NCBI GenBank assembly: GCA_037976565.1
Contig: CP137683.1
Span: forward strand, 1,770,637 to 1,834,636
Direction: 5' to 3'
Origin: Mesocentrotus franciscanus
Lineage: Eukaryota; Echinodermata; Echinoidea; Camarodonta; Strongylocentrotidae
Length of the DNA stretch: 64,000 nucleotides
The position numbers and the translations under genes were made by a program. The notes under the pieces are model-generated. The model saw nothing but the letters and a program-made list of their open reading frames with translations. It did no database searches and was not told where the DNA came from. Shown piece by piece: positions 24,756-36,700 of the stretch. The first letter of the stretch is position 1. Each line of letters begins with the position of its first letter.

Positions 24756-27700
24756 AAAAAAAAATCATTTTTTTTTTTTTTTAAGTTTCGATTTATGCCC
24801 CTCCACCTGGCACTATGCCTGGCAATGTCTCCCAGCTCAGTAATCGGTGTGTTGACTCACCACTCGGAAACTAGAACAACACTCAAATTTGTCTGTCATC
24901 TTGGTTTGAAAGTAATCTTTCTAATAGATCTCAATATGTAGTTTATACTAATAATTCCTCCAATTTTTCTTCTATTACACACGGCTTACCACAAGATTGT
25001 ATCCTAGGTCCTCTACTGTTTTTAATTTACATTAATGATCTTACACATTCTTCTAAAAAACGACATTGTTACTATTATTTGTGACAAGTTCACAAGCACA
25101 AATCGGCGCCTTCAACTGCACCTTTGCAGTTTAATAAATGAAAGTCCTTCCCCGCGTGGGTTTTTTAACACAGTGTCGGCAAAAAAAAAAAAATAGGGGT
25201 GCGTCTTATACACAGGTGCGTCTTATACACAGAGATTTACGGTAATATATGGATATATGGATATATGGATATATGGATATATGGCATGGGTTTAATCAAG
25301 TTTAAAGCTTGTACCAAAAAAAACTGCTATACATGTAAACTGCAAATACAGTTTTATAGGAGAACCATCCGTTTTGTATCCATGCTAAAGGAAGCTCTTT
25401 GTAATGTTATAATTTAAATAAAAAATCAAATCAAATAAAAAGCAAACGAATAAACTACACATCTTTTAAATTTTGTTTCATGGCTGTTCTTAAGGATTAC
25501 TATAAACGCTGTTATTTTTGTGTGATTAATTTTTCGCGTTAAGTGACCCCAAAACATATTCGCGGGTTCTTAAATTCAAAACACGCATACAAAGTCATGC
25601 TTATATATTTGCGGGCCCCGACTTAAGCGCGAAATCCACAAAAATTAAAGCACCGTGAATATTACGTTTACAGTATCAATTTCCAATATATACCAAACTT
25701 ACCAATCTTATAACTAAAAAGATAATAATAAGATGGAAGTACCAATACTGTATTTTAAATCCAAATATTTATAAACAGTATTTACATATTTTCATATTAA
25801 GAGGATATTAAATCACATGAAGATAATAAAAACAGATTTCCACTTACTGCACCGGCCACAGCTGAGAAGTAGCCGAACAATGGATCCTGAAGAAAGAAAA
25901 GAAATGGAAAGAAAAAAATTAATAGTTTAAAATAGTTATGACACATTAAAAGTAAACTAGACTAGAATTCATCACTACTGACGAGTTACGGATCTGCAGC
26001 AGATCGATATGAGCTGAATGATGAAGAAACGATCGCCAGAGGGCATCTGACATTCGTTAAACAATCGCTCACAGAAAGAGGAGCTGTAGTTCACTCTCAT
26101 ATTTGGATGTCGGAATTCCCTTTAGATTTTGAAAAAAAATACCGGGCTAACCAATAGATGACTTCACGGTTGAGTTTACCATGTCATATCTGAACAGAGT
26201 CACAAAACTTTAGGAGTTCCAAATTGCTTGAAAAGTTGAACATTTTCCTACCACAGAAGGAGGAGCTACAGCAGGTGGGTAAGCACCAAAGCCCAGTCCT
26301 CCTACAGGTGGGTAAGCACCAAAGCCCGGTCCTCCTACAGGTGGGTAAGCACCAAAGCCCGGTCCTCCTACGTGTGGATAAGCACCAATGACTGGTGTCA
26401 CTATTGGTGGATAAGCACCGATGACTGGTGTCACTATTGGTGGAGGCACAGCTGCTCCAACATGTGGAGCACTACTCCCGGGAACAACCAGTACTGTGGG
26501 TTCCCGAGCTATATCCACAGCAGCCTTCATCATTCCGCTGAACATACTATCCATGATGAATGTCAATCTCAATCAATCTCAGCTGATGATCTCTCTTAAA
26601 AGTGTCTCTGGATCCAACTCCCTGCCTCTTTTTATTAACATGGTTGGTTTCAAATTGAAACGTCTCCTTCTAACAAGAAAATGACGGAAATATTCTCACC
26701 AGGAAATTTACAAGGAGTGGAGGGATATCAATTTCCTGTATGGCCCTAGTCCAAGGAATACAGACATCAATGCTTCAAGCATGATAAAAGCATTCTACAT
26801 TTCTAATGAACAGTAATTTATTGGAATTTCCAATAAAATAATACTAAACATTTGTTGATGTAAATGCATATTTTCTATTAAATATATTATGTGCCTGGGA
26901 ACAGTTAAGCCTTTTTCAACTATTTGGCTATTTGGCTATTTTGGATAACCACCCCTAGGATAACCACTCTCTAGGACAACTACCCCCTAGAACAACTACC
27001 CCCTAGGGCACCCACTCTCTAGGACGACTACCCCCTTTTATAACACTACAGTCTATTGGGGAAAATGAGTTGGTATGGTAATACCAGTCACTCAAAGATT
27101 TTTGATTTTTTGAAGCACTTTATGATCATTTTGAAGCACAATTTTTTTAGGGCTTCAATATTACATCATATCACAGACACTGATAACACGTAGGGCCATG
27201 CATCTCAGATTTGTAAAACTGGAAACATTGTTAAACAATGATTTTGAATCTCAATTTGAATCATGTTTGCCATCCTTGACCAAGGTCTTGTACATGTACA
27301 TGGAAATTGTTAACTGGTAGAAAAAACTTCTTTGAATACAGCAGCTGATTGGCTAAAGCTGAATGATGTAATCAATTAATAATACCTATCTACGTATGAC
27401 TGGTTCTGGATGTCATATGAAGTTACTCCTGATTGGTTAGTCATTTCATAGAGCCTCAGTATATGTAAAGCTAGTTTCCTCAATGATTTTGAGGCCTGAG
27501 CATAATCAATGGCATCAAAATAAAATCGTTTGTTCCAAAAGAGGAAGTTATCGCTAATAATTATTTAGGCCTGACTCGATGAGGCTATATTAGGTATGTG
27601 TTTAGGTACAGACCTGTCTTTTTGATGTGCAGCCACACGGTAATATTCTAACAAGGAAATTTACATTGTAATATCATATCCACATGTTCCCCACAAAGAG

Positions 27701-30700
27701 CAGTGGGATAACAATTTCATGTATGGCCCTAGTCCAAGGAAAACAGACATCAATGCTTCAAGAATGATTAAAGCATTCTACATTTCTAATAAACAGTAAT
27801 TCATTAGAATTTCCAATAAAATAATAATACTAAATATTTCTGATGTAAATGCACATTTTCTATTACCGGTAAAATATATTATATGTCTGGGAACAGTTAC
27901 GCCTTCTTCAACATTGAGGCTACGAACTGCAGTTGTGTTTTTTATAATGATGTAAAGTGTAATACGCTTCACATTTCTGTATATTAATTATAACAAATAG
28001 CTTTACACATTGAAGCTTTGTTGTGCGTAGTTGCCATTCATTTACAAGTCCAAAGTAAAAATTCAAAATTTTATGTGGCAGTTTACTGTATCATATCTGA
28101 ACTGAGTCACAAACTAAGCACCAAAGCCCTGTTCTCCTACAGGTGGGTAAGCACCAAAGGCGGTCCTCCTACAGGTGGGTAAGCACCAAAGCCCTGTCCT
28201 CCTACAGGTGGGTAAGTACCAAAGCCTGGTCCTCCTACAGGTGGGTAAGTACCAAAGCCTGGTCCTCTACAGGTGGGTAAGGACCAAAGCCGGTCCTCCT
28301 ACAGGGGGGTAAGTACCAAAGCCGGTCCTCCTACAGGGGGGAAGTACCAAAGCCAGTTCCTCCTACAAGTGGGTAAGCACCAAAGCCGGTCCTCCTACAG
28401 GTGGGTAAGTACCAAAGCCCGGTCCTCCTACAAGGGGGTAAGTACCAAAGCCGGTCCTCCTACAGGGGGGGTAAGTACCAAAGCAAGGTCCTCCTACAGG
28501 GGGGTAAGCATCAAAGCCTGGTACTCCAACAGGGGGGTAAGCACCAAAGCCCAGTCCTCCTACATGTCAATTGAATCATACCTGTATTTGCCATCCTTGA
28601 CCAAGGTCTTGTACATGTACATTGAAATTGGTAACTGGTAGGAAAAACTTCCTTGAATACAGCAGCTGATTGGATTAAGCTGAATGATGTAATAAATTAA
28701 TAATAGCCATCTACGTATGACTGGTTCTGGATGTCATATAAAGTCACTCCTGATTGGTCAGTCATTTCATAGAGCCTCAGTATACAGTATGTAAATCTAG
28801 TTTCCTCAATGATTTTTAAGGCCTGAGCCTAGTCCATGGCATCGACATATAATCTTTTGTTCCAAAAGAGGAAGTTATCGCTAATAATTATTTAGGCCTG
28901 ACTCGATGAGGCTATATTAGGTATGTGTTTAGGTACAGACCTGTCATTTTTTTTGTGTGCAGCCACATGGTAATATTTTAACAAAGAAATTTACATTGTA
29001 ATATCATATCCACATGTTCCCCACAAAGAGCAGTGGGATAACAATATCCCTTATGGCCCTAGTCCAATGAATACGGACATCAATGCTTCAAGCATGATTA
29101 AAGCATTCTACATTTCTAATAAACAGTAATTCATTAGAATTTCCAATGAAAAAATACTACTAAATAGTAAATATTTCTTGATGTAAATGCACATTTTCTA
29201 TTACCGGTAAATATATTATGTGTCTGGGAACAGTTACGTCTTCTTCAACTTTGAGGCTGTGAACTGCAGTTGTGTTTTTTATAATGATGTACATTGTAAA
29301 GTGTAATACGCTTTACATTTCTGTATATTATTTATAACAAATAGCTTTACACATTGGAGCTTTGTTGTGCGTAGTTGCCATTCATTTACAAGTACAAAGT
29401 AAAAATTCAAAATTGCTTGAAAAGTTAAACAATACCCTACCACAGAAGGAGGAGCTACAGCAGGTGGGTAAGCACCAAAGCCCGGTCCCCCTACAGGTGG
29501 GTAAGCACCAAAGCTCGATCCTCCTACATGTGGATAAGCACTGATGACTGGTGTCACTATTGGTGCAGGTGACGCTGCTACAACATGTGGAGCACTACTC
29601 CCGGGAACGACCACTACTGCGGGGTGCCGAGCTGATTCGACAGCAGCCTCCATCACAGCATTGTGTGCCTTCATCATTCCGCTGAACATACTATCCATGA
29701 TGAATGTCAATCTCAATCAATCTCTGCTGTTGATATCTCTTTAGAAGTCAAACTGAAAAGTGTCTCTAGATCCAACTCCTCTCCCCTTTTTATTAACATA
29801 GTTGGTTTCAAAATGAACCATCTCCTTCTTACCAGGAAATGGCGGAAATATTCTTACCAGGAAATATACATTGTAATATCATATCCACATGTTCCCCACA
29901 AAGAACAGTGGGATAACAATACCCCTTATGGCTATAGTCCTAGGAATACAGACATCAATGCTTCAAGCTTGATTGAAGCATTCTCCATTTCTAATGAACA
30001 GTAATTCATTAGAATTTCCAATAAAATAATAATAATAAATATTTCTTGATGTAAATGCACATTTTCTATTAAATATATTATGTGTCTGGGAACAGTTACG
30101 CCTTCTTCAACTATGATAATTTTTGTTTTTTAACAAAGCTTATCAGTAATGTAAAATAAAAATAAAAACGAATCTATTTAAGCCCGCACCCCATCTCGCT
30201 AGCATGCATGCAAGCATGTTCAACAAAATGTCAACAAACACAGCTGGTTACGAAAAAGCGCGTATACTGCGACCTTTGACCTTTTCATCGCTGTTTTAAT
30301 CGCTGTTTTCTCACGAACGCATTCACAGTGGCTGTTTCATCGGTGTCACACCGATAGAAAGAGAATTTCTCCTGCTCTTGAGCAGGAGAATTTAATCGCC
30401 TATTTCTCTTCTTTTCATCGGCTATTTAATCGGCTTTTTCTCCTCTACCTTTCAAACTGGCAGTTTCATCGGATGCGTCCGGATGCATCCGATGAAAATC
30501 AGGCCAGTTTGAAAAGGGTATAACAGTCATTGGGGAAAATGACTATGCTAAAACTGGTCACTCAAAGATCTTTACTTTTTTGAAGCACTTTATGATCATT
30601 TTACAGCACAGTTTTTTTAGGGCTTCAATATGACACCATATCACAGACACTGATAACACGTAGGGCCATTCATCTCGGATTTCTAAAACTAGAAACATTG

Positions 30701-33700
30701 TTAAACAATGACTTTAAATCTCAGTTTGAATCATATTTGCCATCCTTGACCAAGGTCTTGTACATGTACATGGAAATTGGTAACTGGTAGGAAAAACAGC
30801 AGCTGATTGGCTAAAACTGAATGATGTAATAAATTAATAATAGCTATCTAGGTATGACTGGTTCTGGATGTCATATGAAGTCATTCCTGATTGGTCAGTC
30901 ATTTCATACAAGCCTCAGTATACATGTATATGTAAATCTAGTTTCCTCAATCATGATTTTGAGGCCTGAGCATAGTCCACGGCATCAAAATAAAATTGCT
31001 GGTTCAAAAGAGGAAGTTATCACTAATATTTATTTTGAGGCCTGACTCGACGAGGCTATATTAGGTATGTGTTTAGGTACAGACCTGTCATTTTTTTTAT
31101 GTGCAGCCACACGGAAATATTCTAACAAGGCAATTTACATAGTAATATCATATCCACATGTTCCCCACAAAGAGCAGTGGGATAACACTATCCCTTATGG
31201 CCCTAGTCCAAGGAATACGGACATCAATGCTTCAAGCATGATTAAATCATTCTACAATTCTAATAAACAGTAATTCATTAGAATTTCCAATAAAATAATA
31301 CTAGTAAATATTTCTTGATGTAAATGCACATGCAAATCATGGGTGTGACCAGACTCGACAGGATAAGAAACACACACATGTATACGAACACAACTGAACA
31401 TGGAAGAAACGATCATCGACAGGGTTGCCACAAAAAGACTGAGATACTTTGGACATATTAACAGAATGAACCCAAAAAGATACCCCCACATCCTTCTCAA
31501 CGGAAATGTGTATGGCAAACGCCCATGGGGAAGACCAGCCTAGAGATGGACGGACTGTATCAAGGCGGACTGCAACAACAGACACCTTGACTCCCTGACT
31601 AAAGCCACTAGGCTAACAGAAGATAGGAACGTGTGGCAAGCCGTTGTGAAACAGAAGCCATCATACATCCCTGTGATGGTGTGGACGGCTTATTCACTAA
31701 TCAAATCAAACGCACATTTTCTATTAAATATATTATGTGTCTAGGAACAGTTACAACTTAATAATAATAATAATGTCAACTTATAAAGCGCACATATCCA
31801 TTCTAAAAGACTGCTCAAGGCGCTCTGTACAACATCAAAATAATTATACAATATTAAAACTATGACATAAACAAATGGTGCTTAAGTTTCTTCTTAAATA
31901 TTTCAATTGATGATGATTGTCTTATTTCTAATGGTAAAGTGTTCCATAATTTGGGTGCAACGTTAGCAAAAGCCCTGTCCCCCCATTTGTTAGTGGTTTT
32001 GGGTGTACATAACTGGAGCTGTGAACCTGAACGTAAATTCCGTTGTGGGGTGTACGGTTTCAAAATCTGATACAAGTAATGGGGTGAACTGGTGAAGAAT
32101 GAAGAAGTGTTTTGTAAGTAATGAGTAACAGCTTATACATGATTCTTTTCGAGACTAATAACCAATGAAGAGATTTTAATATATCTGAAATACTGTCTGA
32201 CCTACTACGGAGAGTGACGAGCCGAGCTGCCATGTTCTGAACTCGTTGCAGACGGGCTATTTGATTTTGAGGAAGGCCAGTATACAACAAATTACATATA
32301 TCCAAACGACATGTAATAAAAGAATGAACAATCTGCTCAGTGGCTTTTACAACTTCTTCAACTATGAGGCTCTGAACTGCAGTGTTTTTTTTTAATGATG
32401 TTAAGTATAATATGCTTCACATTTCTGTATCTCATTTATAACAAATAGCTTTACACATTGGAGCTTTGCTGTGCATAGTTGCCAGTCATGTACAAGTACA
32501 AAGTAAAAAATGCACCATTTTTAGGTGGCAGTTCACCGTGTCATATCTGAACTAAGTCACAAACCTTTAGGAATTCAACATTGCTTGAAAAGTTAAACAA
32601 TACCCTACCACAGAAGGAGGAGCTACAGCATGTGGGTAAGCGCCAAAGCCTGGTCCTCCTACAGGTGGGTAAGCACCAAAGCCCGGTCCTCCTACATGTG
32701 GATAAGCACCAATGACTGGTGTCACTATTGGTGGAGGTACCGCTGCTACAACATGTGGAGCACTACTCCCGGGAACGACCACTACTGCGGGGTGCCGAGC
32801 TGATTCGACAGCAGCCTCCATCACAGCATTGTGTGCCTTCATCATTCCGCTGAACATACTATTCATGATGAATGTCAATCTCAATCAATCTCTGCTGATG
32901 ATCTCTCTCCAGAAGTCAAACTTAAAAGTGTCTCTGGATCCAACTCCCTTCCTCTTTTTATTATTAAACATGGTTGGTTTCAAATTGAAACGTCTCCTTC
33001 TAACAAGGAAATGACGGAAATATTCTCACCAGGATATTTACATTGTAATATCATACCCACCTCTTTACTACAAGGAGTGGAGGGATATCAATATCCTTGG
33101 CCCTAGTCCAAGGAATACGGACATCAGCATTCTACATTCCTAATGAACAGTAATTCATTTAGAATTTCCAATAAAATAATAATACTAAACATTTCTTGAT
33201 GTAAATACACATGTTCTATTAAATATATTAGGTGTCTTGGCAAATTACAACTTCTTCAAATAGGAGGCTGTAAGCAGCAGTGATTTTTTATAATGATGTA
33301 AAGTGTAATAATAAATCTGGTTCGCCTTTCTGTAAACACATTGGAGCTTTGTTGTGCGTAGTTGCCATTCATTTACAAGTAAAAGGAAAAATGCGTCATT
33401 TTTAGGTGGCAGTTTACCGTTCATATCTGAACTAGGTCAAAAACCTTTAGGAATTCAAAGTTGCTTAAATAGAAAGTTAAACAATACCCTACCACAGAAG
33501 GAGGAGCTACAGCAGGGGGTAAGCACCAAAGCCCGGTGCCCCTACCAGTGGAGGTACGGCTGCTACAACATGTGGAGCACTACTCCCAGGAACACCCACT
33601 ACTTTGGGGTTCCCGAGCTGCATCGACAGCAGCCTCCATCACAGCATTGTGTGCCTTCATCATTCCGCTGAACATACTATCCATGATGAATGTCAATCTC

Positions 33701-36700
33701 AATCAATCTCTGCTGATGATCTCTCTTTAGAAGTCAAACTTAAGAGTGTCTCTGGATCCAACTTCCTGCCTCTTTTAATTAACATGGTTGGTTTCAAATT
33801 GAAACGTCTCGTTCATAACAGGAAATGACGAAAATATTCATAAAGGAGAAATATCCTTAAAGGGCAAGTCAACTCCAAAAATAACTTACTTTCAATAGAA
33901 AGAAAAATCAGACAAACTAATCAAAAAGAGTTTGAGCAAAATCGGATTACTAATAACAAAGTTATGAATTTTTAATGACAAGAAAAACTTTGAAAATCAC
34001 AAGACAAAATGGCAACTCACTCATGAGTCTGTGACATCTTGTCCTCACTATCCAGTGTCCACTAATTATTTTCTTTATATTGATAATATGAATTTCCTAT
34101 TTTCTCCCTAAGAATCTTATTCACATCAGCATCCAAGTTACCGGTAGATTGAAAGTAATGTTTTTATGTGAATGCACTAATATAGAGTAATTTTTTTCCA
34201 GTTAAATCATGAAAATTTGAATTTTGATAAACTATTTATATAAATATCAATAATTATGAATATATGATATTCAGAAATAGTATCAATTCTTCAAAGTTCA
34301 TGAAAATTGTTGTGAAATGTCATGCACGCAATATGATACAAATCATATAACCTGGGCAAAGGCATGGGGAAATCAAGGTTTAGGGATAAAAAGAAATTAA
34401 TGGGATTAAACTACAGTACATGTATATACCGTAAAGCAATTGATAAATAGTGAGGACATGACGTCACAAACTGATAACCAAATTGGCAATTTGTGTAGTG
34501 ATTTCCATTGTTCCATAGTTTTACATACTTTTTCAAAAAATTCATAACTTTCTTATTAGTTATCCGATTTTGCTCAAACTTTTTTGATTGGTTTGTCTGA
34601 TTTTTTCTGCTTCTACTGAAAGTAAGTTATTTTTGGAGTGGACTTGGACTTTAACAACGAGAACCAATAAGTGCTTTTTTAAATTTCCTCATACAAGTAC
34701 ACATATTCTACTTTCAGTTCTTTTTATCAACATCAAAATATCATCATGTTTGCTTTGTGGAGGTGGCTTGGTCTAGCGGACATGTCCTAACACTGGTTAG
34801 GATGACAACCTTGTCAGTGTGTATTACTTGGAACTTATTTAGTAATTCCAAGGACCCTACAATCTCATGGGCTTTAAGATGGGCTTTATAAGGTGGGCAG
34901 CTTGGGAGAGGGCTTTCAAATAACTTGTAATGGCCCTCCTTGTATACATTGCTTTGTCCTGTTCTACTGGCTGATGACCTGACTACAAGAATACCCCCCC
35001 CCCCCTCTCAGGTTCCCTTATTACCAATATAAAGGTATGGTCAATATTAAAGAAGCATACATGTATTAAACCATGAGTGCACTTTTACATTGTAACTCAC
35101 TTGAACTCACTTGATCCGTGATTATTCAGTCTTAAGACTGTTGTTCCTTTCCATGGTTTCCTTTGGTTGGGGTTGTGATACCATATCTACCCGTTTCCCA
35201 CAGAGAGCGGTGGGATATCAATTTCCTTTATGGCCCTAGACCAAGAAATCAAGACAACAATGCTTTAAGCTGGTTGTCACGTGGCGTGGCACTTGGTACA
35301 GGATTATTCAGTCTTAGACTGTTGTTCCTATCCATGGTTTCCTTTGGTTGGTGTTGGGGTTGGGGTTGTGATACCATATCCACCCGTTTCCCACAAAGAG
35401 CAGTGGGATATCAATTTCCTTTATGGCCCTAGACCAAGTAATCCAGACAACAATGCTTTAAGCTGGTTGTCACATGGTGTGGCACTTGGTACAGGATTAT
35501 TCAGTCTTAGACTGTTGTTCCTATCCATGGTTTCCTTTGGTTGGGGTTGGGGTTGGGGTTGTGATACCATAATCATATCCACCCGTTTCCCACAAAGAAC
35601 AGTGGGATATCAATTTCCTTTATGGCCCTAGACCAAGTAATCCAGACAACAATGCTTTAAGCTGGTTGTCACATGGTGTGGCACTTGGTACAGGATTATT
35701 CAGTCTTAGACTGTTGTTCCTATCCATGGTTTCCTTTGGTTGGGGTTGGGGTTGTGATACCATATCCACCCGTTTCCCACAAAGAGCAGTGGGATATCAA
35801 TTTCCTTTATGGCCCTAGACCAAGTAATCCAGACAACAATGCTTTAAGCTGGTTGTCACATGGTGTGGCACTTGGTACAGGATTATTCAGTCTTAGACTG
35901 TTGTTCCTATCCATGGTTTCCTTTGGTTGGGGTTGGGGTTGTGATACCATATCCACCCGTTTCCCACAAAGAGCAGTGGGATATCAATTTCCTTTATGGC
36001 CCTAGACCAAGTAATCCAGACAACAATGCTTTAAGCTGGTTGTCACATGGTTGGCACTTGGTACAGGATTATTCAGTCTTAGACTGTTGTTCCTATCCAT
36101 GGTTTCCTTTGGTTGGGGTTGGGGTTGGGGTTGTGCATCCTCCCATGACCCGAGGCATGCGGCGGTGGGCGGCGTGCGAGGGCCTATCCCTTGAGCCTAT
36201 AGAAACAGCTAGTCCTCTCATAGCAGTTAATATATCTATATTATGGCCCTAGTCCAAGAAATCCAGACAACAATGCTTCAAGCTGGTTGTCTCTTGGGGT
36301 AGCCAAGATTTTTTTTTTTTTGGGGTGGGGTGTTGGCACCAGACAAATTTTTATGGTGAAGCATGTTTAATAAATCACACATCTATGCTTTAATCAAGCA
36401 AAAAATTGCATTGACATTTTAATGCATTGCAAAGTACAGACAGGCCTGCTTTAGCGAACCACCTGTATAGGAAGGCCACCTGTCTACATGTATAAAGACC
36501 ATTTTGTCTCGCTTGAATGGAGATTACATTGAAACTTGCATTAAAGGACTCAAAGACCACCTGCCTATAAAGACCGCTTTTCTCGACTCCCTCGGATGGT
36601 CTTTCTATACAGGTTAGACTGTTTTACAGAATCATTTCTTTCTTCTTTTTAGGTCCATTTTCCCTATTTTTTTTTTTTTTTGGGGTGTTGTTTTTGGGGT

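Larger units (their letters stand above)
26150..33860 (-). repeat. tandem segmental duplication carrying sorcin first exons
   Basis: Shared blocks recur in order: a GTTCAGA-MITE remnant, first exon, conserved upstream region, GAGCAGTGGGATAACA, GGCCCTAGTCCAAGGAATAC, then AATTTCCAATAAAATAATA. A further block with GACCAAGGTCTTGTACATGT and GAAGTTATCGCTAATAATTA recurs near 27.3-27.6, 28.6-28.9 and 30.7-31.0 kb. I count five first-exon positions: A 26.2, B 28.1 (minisatellite only), C 29.4, D 32.6 and E 33.5 kb. Confidence 0.8.

Noticed and set aside
28273..28641. 122-codon + strand frame across the minisatellite
   Set aside because: Antisense reading of the degenerate sorcin exon repeat, open only because units lack stops in that frame.
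35163..36252. Four similar + strand frames of 89-130 codons
   Set aside because: They repeat because the DNA repeats with a period not divisible by three. No splice context or domain.
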